From the NCBI GenBank assembly GCA_032433595.1, contig JASWJB010000112.1, forward strand, positions 1 through 64,000: a DNA stretch of 64,000 bases. Direction: 5' to 3'. Below are positions 12,489-23,073 of this stretch, piece after piece. The notes under the pieces were generated by a model. It did not search any database. It saw nothing but the letters and a program-made list of their open reading frames with translations, and was not told the DNA's origin. Each line of letters opens with the position of its first letter. Positions within the stretch are counted from its first letter, which is position 1. Source of the DNA: Conoideocrella luteorostrata (taxonomy: Eukaryota; Ascomycota; Sordariomycetes; Hypocreales; Clavicipitaceae). Both the position numbers and the translations under genes were made by a program.

Positions 12489-12822
12489 TCAGATGGCAGG
12501 CTGGCATAAAACGCCCTGACTTGCCGCGGGAACAGTGCAGCACATGGCCGCGCCGCCAGAGCAGGAGTTCTTGAAGTCTTGGGAATCGAAGGCGGAGGAG
12601 GCTGCAGGCAATGATTATTAGCAATGTCCAGTCCACGTCAAAGATGAAAAATGGAGACTTACGAGTCTTGCAGTCAAGAGAAGCAACTCCGAGAACGTCG
12701 GTTGCGCAGCACTGGGCCACGCTGTAAAGGAGATCAGGGCAGACGCCGTCGCGAGCCTGAAGAGTAGGATGGGCAACGGTAACGCTGGCCAAGAGAACAA
12801 TAGCAGCAATGAAAGACTTCAT
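12489..12822 (-). CDS. Class II hydrophobin, secreted
   Basis: Two exons (12822-12663 and 12601-12489) encode 90 residues. A signal peptide is evident at the start (MKSFIAAIVLLASVTVA). All eight hydrophobin cysteines are present in the class II pattern: one in CPDLLYSVAQCC, the adjacent pair that ends it, one in LDC, one in KNSC, the adjacent pair in AAMCC, and the last in VLCQPAI. Hydrophobins are secreted amphipathic proteins that self-assemble at air-water or wall surfaces, coat spores and aerial hyphae, and help attachment to hydrophobic hosts. The intron lies just after the fourth cysteine. Reading through it gives a longer frame of 113 codons that loses the last four cysteines, so the spliced model is clearly right. 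A TATA box stands about 160 bases upstream, which suits a strongly inducible gene. Confidence 0.95.
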
Positions 12823-12979
12823 TTTGAAAATTGGTGGTGGTGAGGGGTAGTAGAAAAGGCTTGGAAGTCGGACAGACTGTTAAAAGGAGAGTGTAGTTGA
12901 AAATGAAAGTGTTGTGAGAGTGAGTGACTGCTTGAAGGATGAATTCTTCTGGAGTTCAAGATGGGAAGATCTTGTGTCT

Positions 12980-12987
12980 CTTTTATA
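12980..12987 (-). promoter_or_regulatory. TATA box of the hydrophobin gene
   Basis: TATAAAAG on the minus strand, about 160 bases upstream of the hydrophobin ATG. Confidence 0.65.
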
Positions 12988-15613
12988 CTTGAACTTTCGT
13001 ACACCAGCTCAGGGAGACGATAACCCGCCTAGAGCGTTGTCTGGTGTTTTGGATATGCATCTTTGATCGGCGAGGGATGAAGGTGGCTTGCATCTAATCA
13101 GACAAGATCGTATGCATAGCGTCCAGTGCCTGTCGAGCGGACCAAAGGTAGACGGATCCCGCAAGACATGGAGGACAGGAATAATCTCTTTGTTGAAGGG
13201 GTCTAGGGCCTTCGCAACTATCGTGCCGTCCATCGATGACATGTACGCAAAGGGAGGCTTGGTCGATAGCGGGCACTTATCTGAGCTAGGGCAGGCTATT
13301 CAACGGGAGAGAAAAGGCACTCATCTTCATAGGAGAGAGCAGCTACTTTTCGTTTTACCTTTTCTACTTGAACAGTCCATAATAGACATTGCGGCAAAGT
13401 AGAGACCCCAAGACTGATACTTCCACAATTGTGAAGTCAATTCCCCCCAAGCGGCGTGGCGCGGAAGCGACCCACCGACGACAATGAGGCGTTTACAACA
13501 TGAGCAGCCACAAGTGAGCGGATCTGAGACATGTCAATAGTCACACAGCCACGTAGCGAAGGGGGCAGTTTAATTTCGATTTCTCCGTTTGAGGAAAGGA
13601 AACATGGGAAAGAGGGCGGATCTGACACCGCAGGGAGGCTAGGGCTGCCGCAGAGAGTGGCTGGTCGTGATGTCTTGTAAACGGTCCGAGGGACGACGGG
13701 TGCTAGGCAACAAGCCTTGGCTATCGGTTGCCCTGATAGTATACTCCGTACTCCTGTGCGGGAAAAAATGGACCTAATTTACATCGAGTTGTAACAAAAA
13801 GATATGCTCTTCCTTGGAGACGGATTCTTGACCCGATGGGGTGGGGTCCATTTGTGAGCTGCATATACGGTCTGAGCGGTACCTCAATGTCGACTTTGCG
13901 ACATGATCTGAATGGCTTCGTGGCCAGTTCTTGCATGATAATGTAGAGCGGAGACACTGAATCTAGAATTTTCCTATCATGCAGCCTCATATCATGCCAA
14001 GATGGTGGCTGATTAACTAAAAAATTGTCACCGTTTCACCTGATGCCACGCGGGCGCATGTAAGCATCATTTATGGAGCGAGTGAGCTTCCTGCAGCTTC
14101 CTGTCCTGATAATGCACCGTGTCTGGTTGTTGTGGCTCACATCTCTCTTGTTGATTGCAATATCTGCAAGTGAAGCTGCAAGTACCCGGATGCGACGGGT
14201 GAGCAGGTCGGGCGTAGCTAATGGATGGCCCAGGTGAAGTTACACAGATGTTGGTGGCTTGCTTAGGACGGAAGCAAAGATCAAATAATCACCATCTAGA
14301 AGAGGAATGCGGTTACACGGGTAGGTGGCCTCTTCACGAAGCCTGTAAAGATGGCGTGCCCCGGTTTTCAGTGTGTATGAGCAAGCTACGAGCGTCTGGA
14401 GCGTTCGAGCATTGGAGACAACTCAGGTCCATAGCAAGAAATCCCTGGATACAATGCGTCGAGTCGTGCTGTATTCGTATTTATCAGGATGAATGCAAGC
14501 TTTCAGAGCCTTGCGAGCGTGTTACTTCAAGGTTTGGCTTGGTTTGGGTTGGGTTGGCTTGGCCTGGCTGGCAATTGCTGCGCCTGCTGAAGCTGTTGGT
14601 TGCAGAGCTTGAAGCTGGACCAATGAATTCTCGCAATGTGAGACAATTGCCGAAAGCGACTGTAAAAAGACGGGTGACAATGACGGCCGGACTGCATCAA
14701 TACTTCTGCTCCGTATTCCATATACGGCAACGACATAACTAACCTGGTGTGGACGATCAGCTATGAAATTCGCTTGGCTGCCAAGACCAACAACGCACTG
14801 CTACGTCCGGTCTGTTTTTATCGTTTCTTAGCCTGTCGGCTTCATATTTTTGGACATCACCATGCCACTGTTCCCACATTCGTAGCATGAAGGCTCGGAG
14901 GATTGCGGATGGCCCGATTGGATGGCATGATAGTTGCAGCATTCCAAGCAACCAGATCCGACTGCCCAGTCAACATCACATGGCGAGGGGATGAGAGAGG
15001 GGCCTTGCGAGTACCGTACTCAAATAAAAACAATGGGAACCCTCAATTCAAGTCCTGTGCTATGCGGTGGCTTTGTTTTCGGGGTCGGGTGTAAGGTTTG
15101 CGACAATTTTTGTAAAGACTGATTCTTCACAAGACAGTCTTCACTCGCTGCCGAGTCACAGACCTCTTCCTCACCGGTTTGCATTACTTGCGACGAATTG
15201 GTTGGTTGTCGTAATTCACACAGGCTCGACGCCCGCCCTGCAAGCACAGGTCCATAATCACCTCAGCTCAGGTTGCTCTCAATTTGTCTCCTTCCAATTT
15301 CGATCGAGGTTTTGGCTCAAGCCTCAGCTTTCTGATCTGTGAATTTCCCTCTTTTTTCTTTCCTTTTTTTTACGATCTCAAGATTTCTCTGCGTCGAAGG
15401 TACCCGTTGAAATCTCGTTGGGCAGCCTGCATTGGTTGCGTCCAGCACTACCTTTGACCTTGGTATTGTTTGTTGCACCCGCATTCACACTTGCAGGGAC
15501 TTTATTCACCAGAAAAGCACAGGCCGGCAGAAATATTGGACAGGGGAAAAGCGAATTCATTCAAGCCACCCTGACTCGTTGCAGATATCCGCGGACTTGG
15601 CTACAGACGCACG

Positions 15614-15621
15614 TATAAAAT
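15614..15621 (+). promoter_or_regulatory. TATA box of the sedolisin gene
   Basis: TATAAAAT about 100 bases upstream of the ATG at 15723, followed by a CT-rich leader typical of a fungal transcription start. Confidence 0.65.
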
Positions 15622-15722
15622 GGATGAGGAGTAGCCGTGCGACTCACCCAAACAGCATCTGTATCTTTCTCTCACCCAACTGTTCTTTCCTGGATCAAAA
15701 AAATTCGAAAATACTGTAAAGA

Positions 15723-17789
15723 ATGAAGTTGACTTCTTGGTTTCTATGCCTTTTGGGCTATGCCACCGCAGCCCTGTCCGTTGCAAAACCAGTTGTGGTG
15801 GAAAGCCTTGCTCGCACGCCTCGCGGATGGACCAACCTAGGACCAGTGGACCGCAACCAACTCATTCGACTCTCAATTGCGTTGGAGTCTCACGGACAGG
15901 AAGAGTTTGAGAAGACTCTGTATCAGATCTCAGATCCTACCCACGCACGCTACGGTCAGCATCTGTCTCGTGGTGAGGCATCGGCTCTGATCCAACCTCA
16001 CCAAGATGCGACCGCTGCTGTACGGCGCTGGCTCTCCTCGGCAAACATACCTGACAAGCAGGTCCAAGATCGAGGCCACTTTATGGATGTATCTGTCACT
16101 GTTGGAACCGCCGAGAGATTGCTCTCCACAAAGTACAGCTCGTTTCAGCGCAACAGCCAAAAAGTCATTGGCACGTTGGAATACTCCGTTCCTGCCGAAG
16201 TCCGGCGGCACATTGCAGCTGTTCAGCCGACGACATTCTTCGAAATGGCCTCCTTCGCCAAACTCGCACAGCAGAGTCAGTTTCGCTTCATTGCTGACGG
16301 AAATAGCACTGATGCGCAGGCACAGGAGAGCAAGAAGGAGACGTGTGATACCTTAAACACGCCTGCCTGCTTGCGATCACTCTACAACATGAACAACAAC
16401 TATACCAAGCCGGATGACAGGTCTCTTTTAGGCGTTGTAGGGTTTAGCAAAGTAAGATTAATGACTCCACCCTAATGGCAATATCTAATTATGTGTTTCG
16501 TCCTTTCATTAGCAAGCAGCGCAGTACGACCAGTTAGACAAGTATGTGAGCAGGTTCGCGAGATACGCAAAAGGGGCCAACTTCACTGTTGACCTCGTCA
16601 ACAACGGGACCAACCCCCAGGGGAACAATTATCCAGGAGGCGAGGCCAATTTGGACATTCAAATCGCAGTGGCTATGGCGTACAAAGTCCCCGTGCGCTT
16701 CTATTCGACAGGTGGAGAAGATCATCACTTTAAACCTGATTTGGAGTGAGTTTCGTGTCTAATGCATCGTTGTCACCTCAACAAAGGGCATATACTTACC
16801 GAAAGGCAGCATCTCCAACAAAACTACGGAGCATATTGAGCCATGGCTGCAGTTTGTAAGTCACATGCTGGAGTTGCCGGACCATGAGCTCCCACAGGTC
16901 ATGTCGATATCATACGGCGTGAATGAGCAAGTAGTCCCGAGGCGGTACGCCGGGAAGATCTGCCAGATATTCGGGCAACTTGCCCTTCGTGGCATGTCGA
17001 TTATCGTCGCATCTGGCGACACCGGCCCCGGTGCCTCATGCCAGTCCAACGACGGCACCAACAGTACTAAATTCCTTCCTGGTTTCCCGGCAACGTGCCC
17101 CTACATAACGGCCGTTGGTGGCACACAGGGAAAGAGGCCGGAAAAGGCGCTGAACTATTCATCGGGGGGGTTTTCGGAATATTGGAAGCGTCCTATGTGG
17201 CAGAACACGGCTGTGACGAAGTATCTGAATGATCATGGCGACAAGTGGAAGGGCTACTACAACCCTAATGGACGGGCGTTTCCAGACGTGGCAGCCCAGG
17301 GGATCGATTTTCCAATATTCAACCACGACAATGTTGAGAACGGAGGAGGGACCAGGTGAGTTGCTGATTTCTGCACTCTTATGGCAAGATGTGCTTGCGT
17401 GTGTGTCTGACAAATGGGTTTTTTTGTCGCAGCGCCTCGGCGCCATTATTCGCGTCCATGATTTCCATCATCAACGACGATCGCTTGAAGCAAGGCAAGC
17501 CGCCGCTGGGATTTCTCAATCCCTGGCTCTATCATTCAGCACGTGATGCCTTTACTGAGTAAGTTGATCCAGTACCTCTCTGCGCATCATCGGATCCGAA
17601 CGGTATAATAATGAATAATTTTGTAGCATAACGGAGGGAAAATCCGAGGGATGCAAAGGAACGAGCTATAACGGCGCTCCCGCTCCTGTTGTTCCTGGAG
17701 CAGGGTGGGATGCAGTCGAGGGATGGGACCCGGCGACTGGACTGGGAACGCCGCTGTTTGATCGGCTGCAGAAGCTGGCGATGGTTTAA
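15723..17789 (+). CDS. Secreted sedolisin-type tripeptidyl peptidase (MEROPS family S53)
   Basis: Five exons (15723-16451, 16513-16745, 16810-17355, 17433-17558, 17627-17789) encode 598 residues, the normal length. A signal peptide is followed by a pro-kumamolisin activation region (about residues 33-200), with LESHGQEEFEKTLYQISDP as its typical start. The S53 catalytic set is visible: Glu287 and Asp291 in GGEANLDIQ, the oxyanion Asp391 in ASGDTGPG, and the nucleophile Ser503 in GGTSASAP, which is split by the exon 3/4 junction (AG|C). The C-terminal segment (GWDAVEGWDPATGLGTP) is the usual calcium-site region. These acid peptidases remove tripeptides from protein N-termini outside the cell and supply nitrogen, or act in host degradation in pathogens. 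The propeptide implies autocatalytic activation at low pH. The nearest preceding gene is the divergent hydrophobin. Confidence 0.94.
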
Positions 17790-18093
17790 GGATCTGGCGG
17801 TTAAGGAGGTGAAGTACCTGCGAATAATTTGTTTGGCTGAGACTCAGCACTATAGACGGATGAATGCTGGGGTAATTAGTGGTATCTAAGGCGGAGTGAA
17901 GTCTTGGAGAGAATGAATGTGAATACCTACAAACATCACAGTAGAGGTTTTGGCGACTCATCCTGAAGCCTGTTTGTTTTTGCTCTAGTAAATACAACAC
18001 TTCAGCCGCAATAGATTCAAATAAAACAACATGGGTATTAACTGCATCTCATCCTACCATCAAGCCTGTCTCAACGCGAACCAAATCACCCCT
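17790..18093. other. Convergent 3' spacer
   Basis: Spacer of 304 bases between the sedolisin gene and the converging hypothetical gene. No other feature seen. Confidence 0.55.
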
Positions 18094-18912
18094 TCAGGCT
18101 CCCATGCCCATCCCAGCTCCCGTCAGCATCACCTTCGCCGCAGCACTCAACATCTTATCTGCCGCCGCGGAAGCCTCCAACTTGATCTGGGTAATCCTCA
18201 GCAGCGTCATCACGGCCATCAAGCCCCAGTATGAGCCCAACTCGCCCGTCGCGCCGCTGCCCTCAAACGCAAACGTGCCCAGCTTGGCAGTCTTCTCGGG
18301 TGCCGCATCATCCGTCCACCTTCCCACAGTCTCTTCGGCGCCGTTTCCGCTCCTGACCCTCACCAGCGTGCGCTCATACAGCTTCCCCTTGGGCGGCGGC
18401 TTCAGCACGTTGTCGCTGCGCCACTCAAAGTCCTCGCGTGCTCCTGAGCCAACCACGCTGCTAAAGTTGAAATTGTCATACTTTAAGCTCTTCTGCGGAG
18501 ACAGCTGGACGATGTCGTTCACGGCCGTGGGGGCAGAGTCCCCCGAACCAGCAGCAGGAGCAGGAAGCGCCACGAGCGACATGGAACGAAAGAGCTTCTC
18601 TGCGCCGGCGAGGCCCAGCGCCGCGTCGCTGTGGTTAGGGCCCGCGTGAAGAGTGACCTGGTGCTTGACAGTGCCTTTGTGCACCGTCACGGCATAGAGG
18701 GGCTGTACGGAAGCGCCGCTGTGATCGAGCCCGATGATGTAGTAGTCTGCTTTCTTGTCCTGGCTGCGGCCGAGGAAGTGAAGCCCAAAGGTGGCGGGGA
18801 AAGCGCCGTAGTATCCAGGTGAGAGAGCAGGACGTAGAAATGCCTCCTTCTCGAGGCCGGGCGTCTTGGAGCGTTTTTTGTCTTTCCCGAAGAGGGACTT
18901 GAGGGCCTTCAT
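18094..18912 (-). CDS. Hypothetical fungal protein, 272 residues, single exon
   Basis: Intronless frame from the first true ATG (18912); the open frame extends 24 codons further upstream but only to a GTG. The N-terminus is basic (MKALKSLFGKDKKRSK). The middle has beta-rich, regularly spaced hydrophobic segments including FGLHFLGRSQDKKADYYIIG and a REDFEWRSDNVLK block, and the C-terminal 50 residues are Ala/Leu-rich and probably helical or membrane-associated (YWGLMAVMTLLRITQIKLEA). I recognise the general type as an uncharacterised fungal family and cannot name a function. A tubby/LURP-like beta fold is possible but only a guess. No signal peptide is seen. Steady coding composition over 270 codons without an intron supports a real gene. 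Confidence 0.72.
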   Translation of the reverse strand: MKALKSLFGKDKKRSKTPGLEKEAFLRPALSPGYYGAFPATFGLHFLGRSQDKKADYYIIGLDHSGASVQPLYAVTVHKGTVKHQVTLHAGPNHSDAALGLAGAEKLFRSMSLVALPAPAAGSGDSAPTAVNDIVQLSPQKSLKYDNFNFSSVVGSGAREDFEWRSDNVLKPPPKGKLYERTLVRVRSGNGAEETVGRWTDDAAPEKTAKLGTFAFEGSGATGELGSYWGLMAVMTLLRITQIKLEASAAADKMLSAAAKVMLTGAGMGMGA

Positions 18913-19923
18913 TGTGTCTAGAAGCTGTGTTGTTGGGGCTGTGCTGTCGCCGGGACTGATCTCGGAGCGTGGTGATTTTGGCACTTGGGCTCAGAAGGTG
19001 TCGTGATGCGAAGTGACGTAGTTGAGGGATGGTTGGTGAGGATCTACAGCTTGGTTCCTCTTAGTCCATGGCGGACTGGACTGGACGTGGTGCGATTGGG
19101 TTCGGAGGCAGATTCGCCTGGTTTAAATTGATAATGCCGAGCAGCCTACGAGGGAGTCACAAGAACGGAGGGGGCTGGAAGCAGACATGTTAGCACGGAG
19201 GGTAACTGTATTTTATGCCTTTTTTTTTTCTCAAGTTCCTACGGAGTACTCCGTAGAAATCGTCTCTTTGAAGCTAGTGCGCGTGAGGTTCGAGATGGCT
19301 GGGTTCTAAGACATAACTAGTACTAGGGCGATTGGATGACAGCGGCATTTGCCTTGTCGTTGGTTGCGCTGTTCGTTGAACACTCGGCGGTGGCTATGAA
19401 TGATTGAAATTGCGTGGATGCGAAGGTGTATAAAATGCATGGATTCGAATGCGCGCTGACAATCCGCCTTGGTGGAGATGTAGTTAAGTCCCTGGCTGCA
19501 AGGTCTGCCGCGAGCCGTCGCGAGAGACTGTCACGGCAGTAGAGGGCCAGCAGGGTAAAAACTGAATGGCGTTGTTATATGGTCCCCATTCAGGTACTCC
19601 GTTACATTTTAAACTTTCGTTTTATGAGAATTATATTTTTGAAGACGTAAGGCGAGCCAAGAAAATTTATTATGCCGGGATAGCTGCATCGATGTGCAGA
19701 CGTGGATATATGTGCCTTGATGTTCACAACGCCTGTTTTATGTTCCAAACACGCAATAACCAGTATCCTACCAAATTCAAGGAGAATCCAGCCAAAATAA
19801 AATAAAAACCCCATACTCCACCACCCCTTGCAACGTCCTCGTGCTTGCTTCCCTAGGACCCAACCCATCTCATATATGAACGCTATGCAGAGCGGGTGAC
19901 ACTGACACTGATACTGCAGCTTG
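18913..19923. other. Intergenic region with an 18-bp palindrome
   Basis: About 1 kb between two leftward hypothetical genes. It holds the promoter of the 272-residue gene and the perfect palindrome at 19239-19256. No further gene seen. Confidence 0.5.
19239..19256. repeat. Perfect palindrome of the TACGGAGTA family
   Basis: CTACGGAGTACTCCGTAG, a perfect 18-bp palindrome and one of the longest members of the dispersed family described in the findings. A run of ten T residues lies about 18 bases upstream. Confidence 0.9.
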
Positions 19924-20310
19924 CTACTTTGCTGTTCCGTTTCGAGCAAACTCAATTTCCGGGACCATTGACACGGACCCAGGAGCCGCCGTGAGAGCGT
20001 GCGACGAATTCGTAAAATGGATCACAACGTGCCCGACGGCAGCGGTACCTGTGCCAGCCGGCGCGAACACCGTCCTAAGGGTCGAATTGTAACCCGCCTG
20101 TGGCCGGTGCGCCGGAGCAGGAAACCTCGCGGGAGTCGTGGACATCGTAGGAAGCTCAGTCATGTGCGTCGTTTGCGTTTCGGGCGTTTCCTCCGCTGCC
20201 ATAATGTCATCCCTTGTGTCCGCCCAGAGATAGGACGTAAGACCGCCCATCATATGGACACCTGAAGCTATCCCCACGGCTATGGCTCCCAGGACTGCGC
20301 AGCACCGCAT
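19924..20310 (-). CDS. Hypothetical small membrane-anchored or secreted protein, 128 residues
   Basis: Single-exon frame starting at ATG 20310. The N-terminus has a hydrophobic segment (AVLGAIAVGIASGVHMMGG) that fits a signal peptide or signal anchor. The rest is Thr/Pro/Ala-rich, with N-glycosylation sequons at NST and NSS. I recognise no domain. The frame stays open 41 codons upstream of the ATG without another ATG. It could be a species-restricted surface protein, or a chance frame in GC-rich sequence. The signal-like start is the main support. Confidence 0.42.
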   Translation of the reverse strand: MRCCAVLGAIAVGIASGVHMMGGLTSYLWADTRDDIMAAEETPETQTTHMTELPTMSTTPARFPAPAHRPQAGYNSTLRTVFAPAGTGTAAVGHVVIHFTNSSHALTAAPGSVSMVPEIEFARNGTAK

Positions 20311-21046
20311 GGTGGATTGGGATTGCGCAGGGGGGGCCGCTGCGAGTCGATGAAGTTCCTTGACAATTGGATGGCGAGTATGCTTTTGAATTCTCTTAGC
20401 ACTGCTCTGCTGCTGTGTATTGCTCAGAACCAAAGGAAAAGTAAATCAGCAGCGAGGAGATACATTTTCGTAGGGGGGAGGGCGTTCTCGGGGCAAGTAA
20501 AGACTTGCTTGCTATATATATATGTATGTGCAGGCGATATAGTGTTTCGACTTGCATTTGACCTGGATGCTGGCCGACTTGCTATGTGATGCATGTTGAA
20601 ATCTTATCGAAAAGACCAATTAGATGAAATAGTGACATATCTCTTGTGGACTTTTTCAAAAAGATTGGCAGCTGATAAAAGGGGGGAAGAGGTCGGATGG
20701 GGGGATGAGGGTTTGGCGATGAGGAGCGAGGCTGCGGCCGGCGAGCTGGTTCTGTGTCTTCCACGGCTGCTAGATTAAATCTCTCGTTGGGATATTTGTA
20801 TTTCGACCGTGCTGCACAAGAGCGCATGTCCCTCGCGACGATGTCACTACTTTGGCGTTTCGTATACGGAGTACGGAGTAGTGGTAACAAACCCCGCATG
20901 CCAATCGTGCATCTCAGCTCCTCGAGAGTATGGGCGTATTCACAATGAGCAACACCACCGATCTCAAATACATAAGAACAACTGCGTCCGCGCAAAGTCC
21001 ACGCCAACAAATCCCGCCATCTTTGCACACTCACACCCCCATCGTC
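20311..21046. other. Intergenic region
   Basis: About 740 bases between the small hypothetical gene and the damaged GFA gene. It contains two overlapping TACGGAGTA words at 20865-20880. Overlapping frames on both strands look like GC-rich chance frames. Confidence 0.45.
20865..20880. repeat. Two overlapping TACGGAGTA words
   Basis: TACGGAGTACGGAGTA, a direct tandem of the dispersed word sharing two bases. Confidence 0.9.
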
Positions 21047-21648
21047 ATGGCCGACAATCAACAGCCCAACCCCGCCAGGATCCCATTGTGAGGGTCCTAT
21101 CAGTGCGGCCGCGTCCGCTACATCCTCTTCCTCACGCTGCCACATCCCTTTGCAGAAGGCGTCCGGCCTCCCCAGGGGCGCCAGCTCTTCCGCCAGTGCA
21201 ACTGCACGACCTGCCACAAGCTGGGCTTCTTCCACATCCGCCCCGCCTCAAGCCAAGCCGACTTCCTGGTCCTGTCGACAACCTCACCCACGGCAATGCG
21301 AACCTGCAGCTCATATTCTGCGACGAGTGCGGCGTGCGGGTCTTTATGTTCCAGGGCGAGTCGCGCGTGGACGAGGTCGACCTGGCCGCGCTGGGCGGCG
21401 TGCCCAGGCGCATCATCACCCCTGGGGTGAACCCGCGTCCGCGCCGGCCGACGCGGGTGTGGAGGCTGGTTGGGCAGCCGGACCGCGGGAACAGATTGAG
21501 TGTGAATGGGCAAACGGTTGACGCGGGACAGGGCTTCGATATGAGGGAGCTGGTGGAGAGGAAGCAGGTGTTGTATACTGGCTGCTCGAGCGACGATGAT
21601 CCGCTGGTGCCGCGGTTCGAGAGACCTCACGCGGGCGGGTGCTACTGA
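21047..21648 (+). pseudogene. Damaged GFA-domain gene (glutathione-dependent formaldehyde-activating family fold)
   Basis: Two halves of a GFA (CENP-V-like) domain lie in different frames. Frame 1 begins at ATG 21047 (MADNQQPNPARIPL), hits TGA at 21089-21091, then continues with GSYQCGRVRY and CNCTTCHKLGFF. Frame 2 carries IFCDECGVRVFMFQGE and a conserved-looking end, RPHAGGCY, up to the stop at 21648. The frames change near 21274-21280, as after loss of one base. The first zinc-ligand cysteine of the GxCxCG motif reads Tyr (TAT at 21098-21100). So there are three lesions: an in-frame stop, a lost zinc ligand and a frameshift. A gene caller could hide the stop with a 68-nt GT-AG intron (21088-21155) and obtain 177 codons, but that model reads the CNCTTC region out of frame. 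GFA proteins bind zinc through these cysteines, and their substrates are mostly unknown. A sequencing error could explain the frameshift but not all three lesions. Confidence 0.65.
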
Positions 21649-22081
21649 GTGTTGTTGCGTCGGCTGGAGTGTGAGTACATAGTACACAGTGGCAGGTGGC
21701 GCGAAGTCGATAATTTCCCTCCCCTTACGATCTGTACAGTTGAACCGTCCATCTCTGTGTGCCGTGAAGCAGAGCCACCGGTTGGAGCAAGAATGCAATT
21801 CAGAATGGAGAGTGCGTGCCGTACATGGCGGACAGTCCAGCAAGAAGCCCCTGGAAATGACGGAAGTGAAGGCAAAGAATTAAGGAGAACAGCTCAAGCT
21901 CCAACACATCAGAGTAACACATAGATAAATGTGGGATGTTGAGCCCCAAAAATGTCCGTCGTCCCCGTCTTTGCCGTATAATCTCGCCCCCTCTCATTAA
22001 ATACTTGCAGCATTAATTAGTTTATTCAAAATAGCCGTTTGATCGCCCTATGCCACAGTCCACACCCATTCAACGCCCCAG

Positions 22082-22105
22082 CCTGTCCTGTCCTGTCCTG
22101 TCCTG
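22082..22105. repeat. (CCTGT)n microsatellite
   Basis: About four to five direct copies of CCTGT in the gene-poor interval. Confidence 0.85.
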
Positions 22106-22700
22106 CCTGTTCATCGGATATCCTTGCGGCAATGCAGGGTCGAGCCGCGTTTGTTGGACATGGCCGTTCCTGTCATCCCAGGAACCACAGGGAGAAGCCT
22201 CTAGATGAAACGCCATGCCAATTCTGTCAAACGGAAACACTGGCTAATGAGAGCGGATGATGCATTTATATGTTGAACAGTGAACAGCTCCGCCTTTGTG
22301 TTTCTGCTGCCATCCAGGTTGGAGTTGCAAGATCAAGCATCAAGCTATGAGAGATGGGAGCATCGCAACCGGCCTGAGCTGAGCTGAGCTGGGCTGAGCT
22401 ACTTCACCCACCAGACCTGCCCAATCCGATGCCGTCATGCACGACATTATGGCCGTCCATCTTGCAGACGCAACAGCTGCTAATGCTTACGAAGAGCCTC
22501 AATCATATGCGGTCCCCAAGAAAATAAGAACCATCCGACATATCCCATATTCAAACCACTATGCGTGCTCTCGTGACACTCGAAAAGAACCTAGCCACAT
22601 CTAACACGTCTCATGACGCCAAGACGGCAGCTAAAAGAACCATACCATGAGCCTTACGCAAGATAATCAATAAAGACTTCGTCCTCAGAAACTTCTGACT

Positions 22701-22733
22701 CACCACCACCAGCACCACCAGCACCACCAGCAC
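22701..22733. repeat. CACCAC/AGCACC simple repeat
   Basis: Imperfect trinucleotide repeat, three units of CACCACCAG-type sequence. Confidence 0.8.
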
Positions 22734-23031
22734 ACATGTGAAACATCGTCATCGCCATCAACCTCCCAGGTCACACGAGGGTTCGCGCAGTCCGCGCATC
22801 CCAGTTCGGACGGATCGGACTAAAAGTGCGATCCAGCGAGGAGCCGAGGACTCTCGAAACGTCTTTTTAATGCTTGTGATCAAATGCCATTGTTTTCCTC
22901 GGATGGACTGAGCCTGCTCGCTCGGCAGAAATCTCATCCGTGCGCGTCGAATAGTCTGGGGTTGAAGGGGTCGAGTATCATTGGTTGCGCTGGTCCAGGG
23001 GCCCCTTGGAGATGTGTGTGAAAATCCATGT

Positions 23032-23034
<3 letters not shown>

Positions 23035-23070
<36 letters not shown>
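23035..23070. repeat. (TC)18 dinucleotide microsatellite
   Basis: Uninterrupted TC run of 36 bases, the purest microsatellite in the window. A minus-strand frame across it encodes an Arg-Glu repeat, which I take as an artefact. Confidence 0.95.

Positions 23071-23073
<3 letters not shown>

Larger units (their letters stand above)
12823..15722. other. Divergent intergenic region between hydrophobin and sedolisin
   Basis: About 2.9 kb separating two divergently transcribed secretory genes. Both have a TATA box inside this stretch. One TACTCCGTA word lies at 13742-13750. A 173-codon open frame at 14221-14742 has no recognisable domain and odd Trp/Cys content, so I treat it as chance. The length would allow large shared upstream control regions, but that is inference. 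Confidence 0.5.

Noticed and set aside
14221..14742. 173-codon open frame on the plus strand between hydrophobin and sedolisin
   Set aside because: Starts at ATG, but has no recognisable domain, high Trp/Cys/Arg content and no splice or promoter context; it overlaps another open frame on the opposite strand.
20582..21843. Two long minus-strand open frames (217 and 241 codons) around the GFA locus
   Set aside because: They are antisense to the recognisable GFA sequence and reflect GC-rich DNA with few stops.
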